50,967 nt of DNA. Source: Paractinoplanes polyasparticus. GTDB lineage: Bacteria; Actinomycetota; Actinomycetes; Mycobacteriales; Micromonosporaceae. The notes under the pieces were generated by a model, which worked only from the letters and a program-made list of their open reading frames with translations, searched no databases and had not been told where the DNA came from. Position numbers and translations under genes: made by a program. The DNA lies in contig NZ_JAHWFK010000047.1 of the NCBI RefSeq assembly GCF_019710575.1, positions 1 to 50,967 of the forward strand. Reading direction: 5' to 3'. Positions 1 through 7,268 of the stretch are shown here, piece after piece. The stretch's first letter is position 1. Each line of letters starts with the position of its first letter.

Positions 1-2
1 CC

Positions 3-158
3 CTGGACGAGCGCGAGCAGAAGATCCTCACGCTGCGCTTCTACGGCAACCTGACCCAGTCGCAGATCGCCGACCAGGTGGGGATCAGCCAGATGCACGT
101 GAGCCGCCTGCTGACGAAGGCGCTGACGAAGCTCCGCACCGAACTCCACGACTTCTGA
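3..158 (+). CDS. RNA polymerase sigma factor, SigB/SigF type (3' end only)
   Basis: The last 51 codons of a gene that begins left of the window. The peptide starts LDEREQKILTLRFYGN, continues LTQSQIADQVGISQMHVSRL and ends ELHDF. This is the helix-turn-helix of sigma region 4.2, which reads the -35 box. The form IGISQMHVSRLL is typical of the stress and sporulation group SigB/SigF/SigG rather than ECF or housekeeping factors (family knowledge). In actinomycetes these factors are usually held by anti-sigma factors and released through PP2C-driven partner switching. A general-stress protein gene lies convergent just downstream, and a PP2C phosphatase is encoded at 24.9-26.6 kb. Region 2 and the start are outside the window, so the exact paralogue cannot be named. 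Confidence 0.9.
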   Translation: MDEREQKILTLRFYGNLTQSQIADQVGISQMHVSRLLTKALTKLRTELHDF

Positions 159-188
159 CGCCGAAAGCAGGTAACTTCCGAATCAAGG

Positions 189-520
189 TCAAGATCAAGG
201 TCCTGTCGTGGCGGGGTGGGTGGTTCGGACCGCAACTCCCGTCGAGGGCGCGGGCGGGGCGAGCAGGGCGCTGGCGCGCCCAGAGCGCTCACCCCACCCG
301 CGCGACCTGCGTAATCGGTTGCGCTCGAAGAACAAAGTCAACCCCTCCGGCCCTGGCCCGGAGGGGTTGTTCTTTGCCGTTGGGCGTCACCACGCACGCA
401 CGTCGCCGTGCTGGGAGGAGCGTTCTGGGCGCCCCGGCGCCCAGCTCCTCCCAGTGCGGCCCTCGACGGGAGTTGCGGTCCGAACCACCCACCCCGCCAC
501 GACATCCTGCTCTTGATCTG
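189..520. repeat. Long inverted repeat element with a nested terminator
   Basis: The stretch between the sigma factor gene and the next gene (159-547) has no convincing coding frame. It holds a large palindrome. Bases 204-249 and 459-504 are perfect 46-nt inverted copies (left arm begins TGTCGTGGCGGGG, right arm begins GCCCTCGACGGG). Outside them the match continues imperfectly through repeated ATCAAGGTC/CTCTTGATC words to about 189 and 520. Inside, bases about 250-296 match 410-458 imperfectly and contain GGGCGC/GCGCCC mini-palindromes. The core at 328-375 is a terminator hairpin. The symmetry about a terminator suggests either a very large bidirectional terminator or a non-autonomous mobile or palindromic element. 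No transposase or target-site duplication was seen. Confidence 0.85.
328..375. terminator. Hairpin terminator between convergent genes
   Basis: Stem arms AACCCCTCCGG (340-350) and CCGGAGGGGTT (about 358-368) flank a short loop. An outer AAGAACA/TGTTCTT pair sits beyond a small internal bulge, and the tract TTCTTT follows. The sigma factor gene and the gene at 548-1105 converge here and the structure is nearly symmetric, so it could stop transcription from either side. Confidence 0.7.
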
Positions 521-547
521 GCTCTTAGTGAGCGCTCTTGATCTTGT

Positions 548-1105
548 TTATTGGGCGCCCGACGCTTGCCAGTTGAGCGAGACGAGCAGCGAACGCGCCT
601 GGTCAGCGACCTCAGGATCAGTAACCACCGCATAGTTCCCGGCCTGGATCGACGAGCGCGAGGCGAAGTCGCGCCGGCCGCCGGTGGCCGCGTGGGCGAT
701 GGCGCCGAACACCGCACCCCAGGCGGCGCCGATCAGCAGGCAGACCAGGATGACGGCGAACCAGCTGGAATCGCTGAACAGGCCGAACAGCAGGCCCACG
801 AACAGGCCGAACCAGGCGCCGCTGGCCGCGCCGGCCAGCGCCGCGCGGGCTACCGTGACGCGGCCCAGCACGTTCTCGACCAGGCGCAGGTCGGTGCCGA
901 TGATGGCGGTGCGCTCGACCGGGAACTTGTTGTCGCTGAGCGTGTCGACGGCCTTCTGGGCCTGGGCGTAGCCGGGGTAGGTGCCGACCACGACGGTCGG
1001 CGAGCCGCCCGCGGCCTGCGTCTGGGCGGGCAGGCTGGGCACTCCGCCCGGGCCGGGCGGGATGCCGCCGGCGGTGGTCGGGTTATCGGGGGTGGGTGCG
1101 GTCAT
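548..1105 (-). CDS. General stress protein (YflT/GsiB-like N-domain) with membrane segments
   Basis: 185 aa. A Pro/Gly-rich N-terminus is followed by a domain starting about residue 38 (VVVGTYPGYAQAQKAVDTL, then RTAIIGTDLRLVENVLGRVT). This fits the actinobacterial general stress protein family related to YflT. From about residue 87 come two hydrophobic stretches (AALAGAASGAWFGLFVGLLF and WFAVILVCLLIGAAWGAVFG) with a Gly-rich character. The C-terminal part (FASRSSIQAGNYAVVTDPE) resembles the usual closing strand of these proteins. The start is the ATG at 1105, preceded by GGGAGGT. It overlaps the stop of the PAP2 gene as ATGA, so translation is probably coupled. The molecular function of the family is unknown. 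Placement beside a stress sigma factor fits a stress regulon, but that is inference. Confidence 0.8.
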   Translation of the reverse strand: MTAPTPDNPTTAGGIPPGPGGVPSLPAQTQAAGGSPTVVVGTYPGYAQAQKAVDTLSDNKFPVERTAIIGTDLRLVENVLGRVTVARAALAGAASGAWFGLFVGLLFGLFSDSSWFAVILVCLLIGAAWGAVFGAIAHAATGGRRDFASRSSIQAGNYAVVTDPEVADQARSLLVSLNWQASGAQ

Positions 1106-2082
1106 TTCGTACCTCCCTTGACGCGGCGGCCGGCGGATGCCGGAGCGCCGGAGTTCTTTCGCACGGACGCGGGAGCGGGCTTCGGCCGGGTCCGAGGAGC
1201 CGGAGGCGGCGCCGACAGTGGGAAGGCAGCAGCCAGCCGGGCCCACAGCAGGAAGGCGCCGGCGGCGACGGCCGTGATCGCGGCCGAGCCGGCCAGGAAC
1301 GCGAACCGGCCCGAGACCAGGTCGGGCATGGCCCGCTCGGAGAGGACGACCGAGGCCAGACCGAACGATCCGGCCGCGGCGGTCACCAGGCCGACGGCCA
1401 GCAGCGGCAGCTTGACCACGCGGCTGGCGGGCCGGGTGTCCATGGGTTTGAGCAGCCGGATGACGAACACCGCGAACGCGCCCCAGGCCAGCGTGACCAT
1501 CAGCGCGGCCACGGTGTCGCTCGGGCGGTGCCATTCGGCCCAGACGGTGGCCACGGCGATCACCGTGACGTAGGCGAAGCCGGCCAGGGCGACCATGCCC
1601 CGCAGCGCCTGCGGCAGCACCAGGATCACCGCGAACGCGACCGACGCGGCGGCCGTGGTGTGGCCGCTGGGGAACGAGTTCGGCATCCCCGAGCCGTCCA
1701 GGTCGGGGCGGGGGAGCTGGGTCTTGATCAGCTGCGTGGTCAGGTTGGCCCCGATCACCAGCAGGGCTGCGCCGAGCGCCAGGTCGAGCCGCCGGCGGAT
1801 CACGCCGAAGACCGCCGCGAACAGGCAGACCAGCACGAGGCTGGCCAGCGAGGTGTTGTTGAGCGTGCGCTCGAGCACCCCGGTCACCTGTGCGTGGTGC
1901 ACGTCGGCGCCGCGCATCACGATGGTGTCGACCTGCTGGCCGAGCGTCGTGCGGACGGCGACCTGGTAGAGCGCCGGCACGGCGAGCGTGGCCAGCGCGG
2001 CGACGGCCAACGGCGCGAGCAGGTGACGCGAGGCGCGGGGAGGCGCGGCCGTCGCCGGCTGGGGGGACGCCAGGACCGTCAT
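1102..2082 (-). CDS. PAP2-superfamily membrane phosphatase
   Basis: 326 aa integral membrane protein of the type-2 phosphatidic acid phosphatase superfamily. These enzymes remove phosphate from lipid phosphates such as phosphatidic acid or undecaprenyl pyrophosphate on the outer membrane face. The three signature blocks are visible: KTQLPRPDLDG (K-x6-RP type), PNSFPSGHTTAAA (PSGH) and WAEWHRPSDTVAAL, which supplies the late catalytic His. Hydrophobic helices occur before, between and after them. The C-terminal 60 residues are Pro/Arg-rich and probably cytoplasmic. The ATG start at 2082 has AAGGA upstream. It is first in a two-gene operon with the stress protein gene downstream (4-nt overlap). 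The exact lipid substrate cannot be told. Confidence 0.85.
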   Translation of the reverse strand: MTVLASPQPATAAPPRASRHLLAPLAVAALATLAVPALYQVAVRTTLGQQVDTIVMRGADVHHAQVTGVLERTLNNTSLASLVLVCLFAAVFGVIRRRLDLALGAALLVIGANLTTQLIKTQLPRPDLDGSGMPNSFPSGHTTAAASVAFAVILVLPQALRGMVALAGFAYVTVIAVATVWAEWHRPSDTVAALMVTLAWGAFAVFVIRLLKPMDTRPASRVVKLPLLAVGLVTAAAGSFGLASVVLSERAMPDLVSGRFAFLAGSAAITAVAAGAFLLWARLAAAFPLSAPPPAPRTRPKPAPASVRKNSGAPASAGRRVKGGTK

Positions 2083-2302
2083 GGGCGTGTCCTTCGGATG
2101 GGCTGGGCAGGGCGCTAGGGCGATTGCCCAACCGGCGGCATTTCTAAGCGCGTCGAATCATAAGTCCCAGCGGCTTCACGGCGACACATCCGCCACGTGT
2201 GCGCCGCGTCGCAACTTGTCTGCACCCTCGCGCGCACTTGTCCCGCAACGCCCCGCCGCCACCTTCTAACGGACGCCGCCCGTTGAGAAGGAGACGTTCC
2301 AT

Positions 2303-3442
2303 ATGAGGCAGTACGCCCGCCGGTTCGCCGGCCCGCTGCTGGTGTTCGCCGTCGGTGCCGGCCTGGTGGCCGCGCCGGGTGCGGCGAACGCGGCCGCGGT
2401 CTCGGCCACGATCGACGTGCGCACCACGCTCAAGGTGCGATCCGGTCCCTCGCTGGCCGACAAGGTGCTGGGGTCGCTGCGCGACAACCAGCGGGTCTCC
2501 GCCGTCTGCGCGGTCACCGGCCAGAGCGTCCGGGGGTCGGTACGCACGACGACCCAGTGGGACAAGCTCAGCTCGGGCGGCTACGTCACCCACGCGTACG
2601 TGCGGAGCAGCGGAACCATCAAGCGCTGCGCGACCTCGTCGCCGCAGGCCGAGGCGGTCAAGGTGAAGCCGGGGAAGGCCGTCACCACGAACCGGGTCGG
2701 CACCGTGCGCAGCTCCGACGGCAAGGTGAACATCCGGTCGGGCCCGTCGACCACCGCGGCGGTCCGGCGCGTCGTCGGCAGCGGCACCAAGGTGACCGGC
2801 GTCTGCTACGTGCCCGGTTCGACGGTCAGCGGCACGGTCCGCACGACCTCGCAGTGGAACAAGCTCTCCGACGGCAACTACATCTCCCACGCGTACGTCG
2901 TGACGACCGCGCTCAAGGCCTGCCCGGGCGCTCCCGCCACCGCGCCGAAGCCGGTCGTCTCGCAGACGCCGGAGCAGTTCATCAAGGCGGCCGTGCCGGG
3001 GGCGCAGCTCGGCTGGCGCGAGTACGGCGTGCCGGCCTCGGTGACGATCGCGCAGGCGATCCTCGAGTCGGGCTGGGGCCGCAGCGGCCTGGCCTCGGTC
3101 GACCGCAACTACTTCGGCATCAAGTGCCAGAACGGGCGCTACGGCACGCTGGCCAACGGCTGCCACGACTACCGGACGCAGGAGTGCACCAAGGCGGGCA
3201 GCTGCTTCACCACGACGGCGACCTTCCGGACGTACGCCTCGATGGCGCACTCCTTCCGTGACCACGGCAACTTTCTGAAGGTCAACCCGCGGTACGCCCC
3301 GGCCTTCAACTACACGAAGAACGCCAACGCCTTCATCTGGAACGTGTGGAAGGCCGGCTACGCCACCGACCCGAACTACTACACCAAGGTCACGACGCTG
3401 ATGGCGCAGCAGAAGCTGTACCAGTACGACACCTGGAAGTGA
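2303..3442 (+). CDS. Secreted SH3-domain peptidoglycan glucosaminidase
   Basis: 379 aa. A signal peptide (MRQYARR, hydrophobic core to about residue 30, AANAAA cleavage region) is followed by two bacterial SH3 repeats at about 36-110 and 132-205. Each has the (N/K)(I/V)RSGPS motif and closing Cys-containing strands (SAVCAV, TGVCYV). They probably bind cell wall. The C-terminal domain (about 222-379) is an N-acetyl-beta-glucosaminidase/FlgJ-like hydrolase: SVTIAQAILESGWGRSGLAS, with Glu255 in ILES as likely general acid, then NYFGIKC and a TFRTYASMAHSFRDHGNFL block. The enzyme should cut glycan strands outside the cell. A strong AAGGAG lies 10 nt before the ATG. A hairpin terminator follows the stop. 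Confidence 0.9.
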   Translation: MRQYARRFAGPLLVFAVGAGLVAAPGAANAAAVSATIDVRTTLKVRSGPSLADKVLGSLRDNQRVSAVCAVTGQSVRGSVRTTTQWDKLSSGGYVTHAYVRSSGTIKRCATSSPQAEAVKVKPGKAVTTNRVGTVRSSDGKVNIRSGPSTTAAVRRVVGSGTKVTGVCYVPGSTVSGTVRTTSQWNKLSDGNYISHAYVVTTALKACPGAPATAPKPVVSQTPEQFIKAAVPGAQLGWREYGVPASVTIAQAILESGWGRSGLASVDRNYFGIKCQNGRYGTLANGCHDYRTQECTKAGSCFTTTATFRTYASMAHSFRDHGNFLKVNPRYAPAFNYTKNANAFIWNVWKAGYATDPNYYTKVTTLMAQQKLYQYDTWK

Positions 3443-3446
3443 GACT

Positions 3447-3480
3447 CACCCCCGTTGGCCGAAGCAGGCTGACGGGGGTG
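3447..3480 (+). terminator. Terminator hairpin after the wall hydrolase gene
   Basis: Arms CACCCCCGT (3447-3455) and ACGGGGGTG (3472-3480) form a 9-bp perfect stem with a 16-nt loop, then ATTTG. The right arm also contains the only purine-rich sequence in front of the next gene's ATG at 3492, so it may double as that gene's ribosome binding site. Confidence 0.65.
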
Positions 3481-3491
3481 ATTTGCACCTT

Positions 3492-5834
3492 ATGCTGACT
3501 TCGGTGAAGCGACGGGAGCCATCGGCCGCCGCGGCGGAGGCCCGCCGCGGAAGCTTCACCGGTCTGCTTCTGGCGGCTGTCGTCCTGCTGGCCGGGCTCG
3601 CCGTGGTCACCTCGGTCTATGCCGTGATGCGCTCGGCGCAGCACGAGAACGCCGAGCGCGTGATGGAGCAGCGCACGGCGATGGCCCGGGCGGCCGTGCA
3701 GACCGAGACCGAGCGGTACCGGTCGCTGGTCGAGACGGCCGCCGCCGGCATCGGCACCGACGCCACCCTGACCTGGGCCGACTTCGACGCGGCGACCGCG
3801 CCGCTGGCCTCGGCCAACCTGATCGGCGCGGCTTCCCTGGCCTACGTCGTGCCGGTCACCAGGAGTGAGATCGCGGCCCAGCAGGCGCTTTGGCGCTCGC
3901 GCGGGGCCTCGGGGCTCGAACTGCGCCCGGCTGTCACCGCCGGCGAGCACTACTTCTCGATCTTCACCCGCCCGTTGACCGCGCGCGGCCGGCCGATGAA
4001 CGGCATCGACGTCGCGGCCGCCCCGGAGGCCGCGGCTGCCCTCACCGACGCCCGCCGGATCGGCCAGCCCAGCGTCTCCGACGCGTACGTGCTGTTGCGC
4101 GACCGCAATCTGCCGGCCGCCCAGCAGCAACGCTCGTTCGTCTTCGCCGCCCCGATCTGGACCCGGGCCAACGTGCCCGAGTTCCGCGGCTGGCTCGTCC
4201 TCGGCCTGCGCGGTAAGGACTTCCTCACCGGCATGCTCGAGACCGCCAGCCAGGGTCAGCTCGGGGGCGTGCTGCTCGCCACCAACCGCGACGGCGGCCG
4301 CCCGGCCGTCGCCGAGTACACCGTTCCCGGGCGGGCGAACCTGGAGCGCACCGCCGACCTCGTGGTCGCCGACCGGGGCTGGACCCTGATCACCCGGGCC
4401 GAGGCCGCGCACCTGCCCGGCGCCTCGAGCCGGCTGCCGCTCACAGTGCTGCTCACCGGCATCGCCCTCTCGCTGTTGCTCGCCGGCCTGGTCTACGTGC
4501 TGGCCACCGGCCGGGCCCGAGCCTGGGCGCGGGTGCAGAAGGCGACCGTGGACCTGCGCGCGGCGGAGGAGGAGAGCCGCCGTCAAGCCGGCCTGCTCGG
4601 CGCCATCATGGCGAGCATCAGCGACGCGGTCGGCGTCGTGGACGAGCGCGGCGCGTTCCTGATGCACAACCCGTCCGCGCGGGCGCTGCTCGGGGTGGCC
4701 GAGGACGAGAACGACCCGGCCGAATGGCAGAAGCACTACGGCCTCTACCGGCCGGACGGGCGCACGCCGTTCCCGGTGGCGGAGATGCCGCTGATCCGGG
4801 CCCTGCACGGCGAGTCGTGCGACGGCGTCGAGATGCTCGTGCGCAACGACCAGCGGCCCGAGGGGGTGCTGGTCAGCGTGGACGGGCGCCCGCTGCACAC
4901 CAGCGCCGGGCGGCACGGCGCGGTGGCCGTCTTCCACGACATCACCGAGCTGCGCCGCTACGAGAACGACCTGGCGGTCTTCGCCGGGGTGGTCGCGCAC
5001 GACCTGAAGGCGCCGCTGACCGTCATCCGCGGGCACAGCGAGGCGGTCATCGAGGACCTGCCGCCGGGCACGGGCGTCGAGGACAGCGTGGAGCGCATCA
5101 TCCGGGCCGTCGACCGGATGGCCGGACTGATCGACACGCTGCTCGCGTACAGCACGGCCCGGGACGCGCCGCTGCGCATCCGCCGGGTCGACCTGGGCGC
5201 GCTGGTCGGCGAGGTGGTCCACGACCGTACGGCCCACCTGCGCCCCGAGGACCACCCGCGGATCACCGTCGGCGAGCTGCCGGCGGTGACGGCCGACCCG
5301 GCGATGCTGCGGCACGTGCTGGACAACCTGATCGGCAACGCCCTCAAGTACGTGCGCCCCGGCACCGAGCCGCGCGTCGAGGTGACCGGCTCGACCGCCG
5401 GCGCCTGGGTCCGGGTCGAGGTGGCGGACCGGGGGATCGGCATCCCCGACGACGCCAAGAACGACGTCTTCGACAGCTTCCATCGGGCCCACGCCGAGGC
5501 CGGGTACGCCGGCACCGGCCTGGGCCTGGCCATCTGCCGGCGCATCGTGGAGCGCCACGGCGGCGAGATCGGGGTGTCCGACAACCCCGGCGGCGGCACG
5601 CGCTTCCACTTCACCCTGCCCGTTGTCGTCCTCGAGGAGGAGCCGCACATGAAAGACACCGATGATGCCGCGGCCCGAGCGGCCCTGGAACGTGCCCTGG
5701 CCGAGCGGGCCGCGATGGAGAACTCCCGCCTGCCCGGCCTGAGCGCGCTGCCGGCAGCCGACCCGTCGTCGCACGACCCGGCCGCGGCCGACATCCGCAC
5801 CCCGGTGCCGGAGCACCACCCCGCTGTCGAGTAG
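3492..5834 (+). CDS. Membrane sensor histidine kinase (CHASE-PAS-HisKA-HATPase)
   Basis: 780 aa. Transmembrane helix at about 22-45, an extracytoplasmic CHASE-type sensing region about 70-290, a second helix about 315-337, a PAS domain about 367-483 (SISDAVGVVDERGAFLMHNP), then HisKA with phospho-acceptor His503 in VVAHDLKAPLTVI. The HATPase domain shows the N-box DNLIGNALKYV, G1 VADRGIGIPDD and G2 GTGLGLAICRRIV. A 70-residue acidic/Ala-rich tail follows. The ligand is unknown; CHASE domains bind small extracellular molecules. No response regulator gene adjoins it, so it is an orphan kinase here. The ATG at 3492 was preferred to a TTG 9 nt upstream because GGGGGTGA lies at a suitable distance. 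Confidence 0.88.
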   Translation: MLTSVKRREPSAAAAEARRGSFTGLLLAAVVLLAGLAVVTSVYAVMRSAQHENAERVMEQRTAMARAAVQTETERYRSLVETAAAGIGTDATLTWADFDAATAPLASANLIGAASLAYVVPVTRSEIAAQQALWRSRGASGLELRPAVTAGEHYFSIFTRPLTARGRPMNGIDVAAAPEAAAALTDARRIGQPSVSDAYVLLRDRNLPAAQQQRSFVFAAPIWTRANVPEFRGWLVLGLRGKDFLTGMLETASQGQLGGVLLATNRDGGRPAVAEYTVPGRANLERTADLVVADRGWTLITRAEAAHLPGASSRLPLTVLLTGIALSLLLAGLVYVLATGRARAWARVQKATVDLRAAEEESRRQAGLLGAIMASISDAVGVVDERGAFLMHNPSARALLGVAEDENDPAEWQKHYGLYRPDGRTPFPVAEMPLIRALHGESCDGVEMLVRNDQRPEGVLVSVDGRPLHTSAGRHGAVAVFHDITELRRYENDLAVFAGVVAHDLKAPLTVIRGHSEAVIEDLPPGTGVEDSVERIIRAVDRMAGLIDTLLAYSTARDAPLRIRRVDLGALVGEVVHDRTAHLRPEDHPRITVGELPAVTADPAMLRHVLDNLIGNALKYVRPGTEPRVEVTGSTAGAWVRVEVADRGIGIPDDAKNDVFDSFHRAHAEAGYAGTGLGLAICRRIVERHGGEIGVSDNPGGGTRFHFTLPVVVLEEEPHMKDTDDAAARAALERALAERAAMENSRLPGLSALPAADPSSHDPAAADIRTPVPEHHPAVE

Positions 5835-5884
5835 GGGTGTGACCCAGGTGACGTGGGGTGTCCCGTCGCCGGAGGAGGGGCAGG

Positions 5885-6685
5885 ATGAGAGTCATGACGA
5901 TTCCCGCACTGCCGCTCCCCCAGGCGGCCGACGGCACCCCCGTCGAGATGCCCCTGCTCGGCTTCGGCACCTGGCAGCTGCGCGGCGATTCCGCGTACCA
6001 GGCGGTCCGGGACGCGCTGGAGGCCGGCTACCGGCACCTCGACACCGCCACCATGTACGGCAACGAGGCCGAGGTCGGCCGCGCCCTGAAGGACTCCGGC
6101 GTCCCGCGCGACCAGGTCTTCCTCACCACCAAGCTGCCGCCCGAGCGGGCCGGCCGGGAAAGGGCCACGATCGAGGCCTCCCTGCGCGACCTGGGCGTCG
6201 ACGCGGTCGACCTGTGGCTGATCCACTGGCCGCCCCACCGTGGCCGGTCGGTGCGCGTCTGGCAGGCGTTCATCGAGGCCCGCGAGGCCGGCCTGACCCG
6301 GGCCATCGGCGTCAGCAACTACGACACCGGCGAGATCGACGAGCTGACGGCCGAGACCGGCCAGACCCCGGCGGTCAACCAGGTCCGCTTCGGTCCGTCC
6401 CTCTACGACCCGCGCGTCCTGGCCGCCCACCGCGAGCGCGGCGTTGTCCTCGAGGGCTACTCCCCGTTCAAGACGACCAACCTGCACGACCCGGCCCTGA
6501 CCCGCATCGCCGCCGCCCACGGCGTCGAACCGGCCCGCGTCGTGCTGCGCTGGCACGTCCAGCACGAGATCGTGGTGATCCCCAAGTCCAAGACCCCGGA
6601 ACGCATCGCCGGCAACGCCGACATCGACAGCTTCGTGCTCACCGACGACGAGATGACCGCGATCAACAACATGGGCCACAGTTGA
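5885..6685 (+). CDS. Aldo/keto reductase
   Basis: 266 aa, NADPH-dependent carbonyl reductase of the AKR superfamily, close in layout to 2,5-diketo-D-gluconate reductase-type members. The catalytic tetrad is visible: Asp and Tyr in HLDTATMYGNEAEVG, Lys in FLTTKLPPE and His in LWLIHWPPH. The cofactor-binding C-terminal half has GVSNYDTGEIDEL, NQVRFGPSLYD and VIPKSKTPERIAGN. The start is the ATG at 5885, with GGAGGAGGGG 5-14 nt upstream; an ATG 9 nt further in is possible. The gene overlaps the following phosphatase gene by 4 nt (TTGA), so the two are probably co-expressed. The physiological aldehyde or ketone is unknown. Confidence 0.9.
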   Translation: MRVMTIPALPLPQAADGTPVEMPLLGFGTWQLRGDSAYQAVRDALEAGYRHLDTATMYGNEAEVGRALKDSGVPRDQVFLTTKLPPERAGRERATIEASLRDLGVDAVDLWLIHWPPHRGRSVRVWQAFIEAREAGLTRAIGVSNYDTGEIDELTAETGQTPAVNQVRFGPSLYDPRVLAAHRERGVVLEGYSPFKTTNLHDPALTRIAAAHGVEPARVVLRWHVQHEIVVIPKSKTPERIAGNADIDSFVLTDDEMTAINNMGHS

Positions 6686-7251
6686 TCCTGCACGTCTGCA
6701 CCGGCAACCAGGCCCGCTCACCGATGGCGGAACGCCTCATGATCGCCGGTCTGCGCACCCGTCGCGGCGCGGAGGCCGGTGAGCTCACCGTGGCCAGCGC
6801 GGGGATTCGCGGCCCGGCGGGCCGTCCGATGCAACAGCATGCGGCCGAGGAGCTTCGGAGCCGGGGCGTGAGTCCGCGCGGCTTCGTGTCGCGGGTCCTC
6901 ACCGACCTCGACCTCGGCCGCGCCCGCCTCGTCCTGACCGCGACCAGGGATCAGCGAGACGCTCTCATCTCCGCGGCGCCGGTCGTCATGCGCACGAAGA
7001 CCTTCACCTGGCGGGAACTGAGCTGGCTCCTCGCCGGCGCCGGACCGGGCGACCTGCCGGACGCCGATCTGTCCGCTCGCGTCACCGCGCTCGCCGAGTT
7101 CGCTCAGGGCCGCCGGGGTCTGCGCACCCCACCCGATCCGTCCATGCTGGACGTGGCCGACCCCATGGGTGGTCCGAGGCGCGACTACAAGACGGCCGCG
7201 GCGGACATCGACGCGGCCGTCGACGCGATCCTCCAGGTCATGGCCGGATAG
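6682..7251 (+). CDS. Low-molecular-weight protein tyrosine phosphatase
   Basis: 189 aa with a TTG start that overlaps the stop of the reductase gene. The N-terminus LILHVCTGNQARSPMAERL carries the phosphate-binding loop C-x5-R-S of the LMW-PTP family. The general-acid loop is likely DVADPMGG near residue 157. Slightly longer than the usual 150-165 aa because of an insert around WRELSWLLAGAGPGDLPDA. Such enzymes remove phosphate from the C-terminal tyrosines of BY-kinases in capsule and exopolysaccharide loci. A BY-kinase gene ends 18 nt away on the other strand, so a phosphatase-kinase pair is the natural reading (inference). No other start with a better signal was found. Confidence 0.85.
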   Translation: MILHVCTGNQARSPMAERLMIAGLRTRRGAEAGELTVASAGIRGPAGRPMQQHAAEELRSRGVSPRGFVSRVLTDLDLGRARLVLTATRDQRDALISAAPVVMRTKTFTWRELSWLLAGAGPGDLPDADLSARVTALAEFAQGRRGLRTPPDPSMLDVADPMGGPRRDYKTAAADIDAAVDAILQVMAG

Positions 7252-7268
7252 ATCCGGCTCGCTCGTGG

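Noticed and set aside
2083..2302. Cyclic di-AMP (ydaO-type) riboswitch before the wall hydrolase gene
   Set aside because: Such switches often precede actinobacterial wall hydrolases, but I could not find the conserved core here.
3390..6721. Long minus-strand frames opposite the histidine kinase and reductase
   Set aside because: Shadows of the plus-strand genes, which carry full catalytic motifs.
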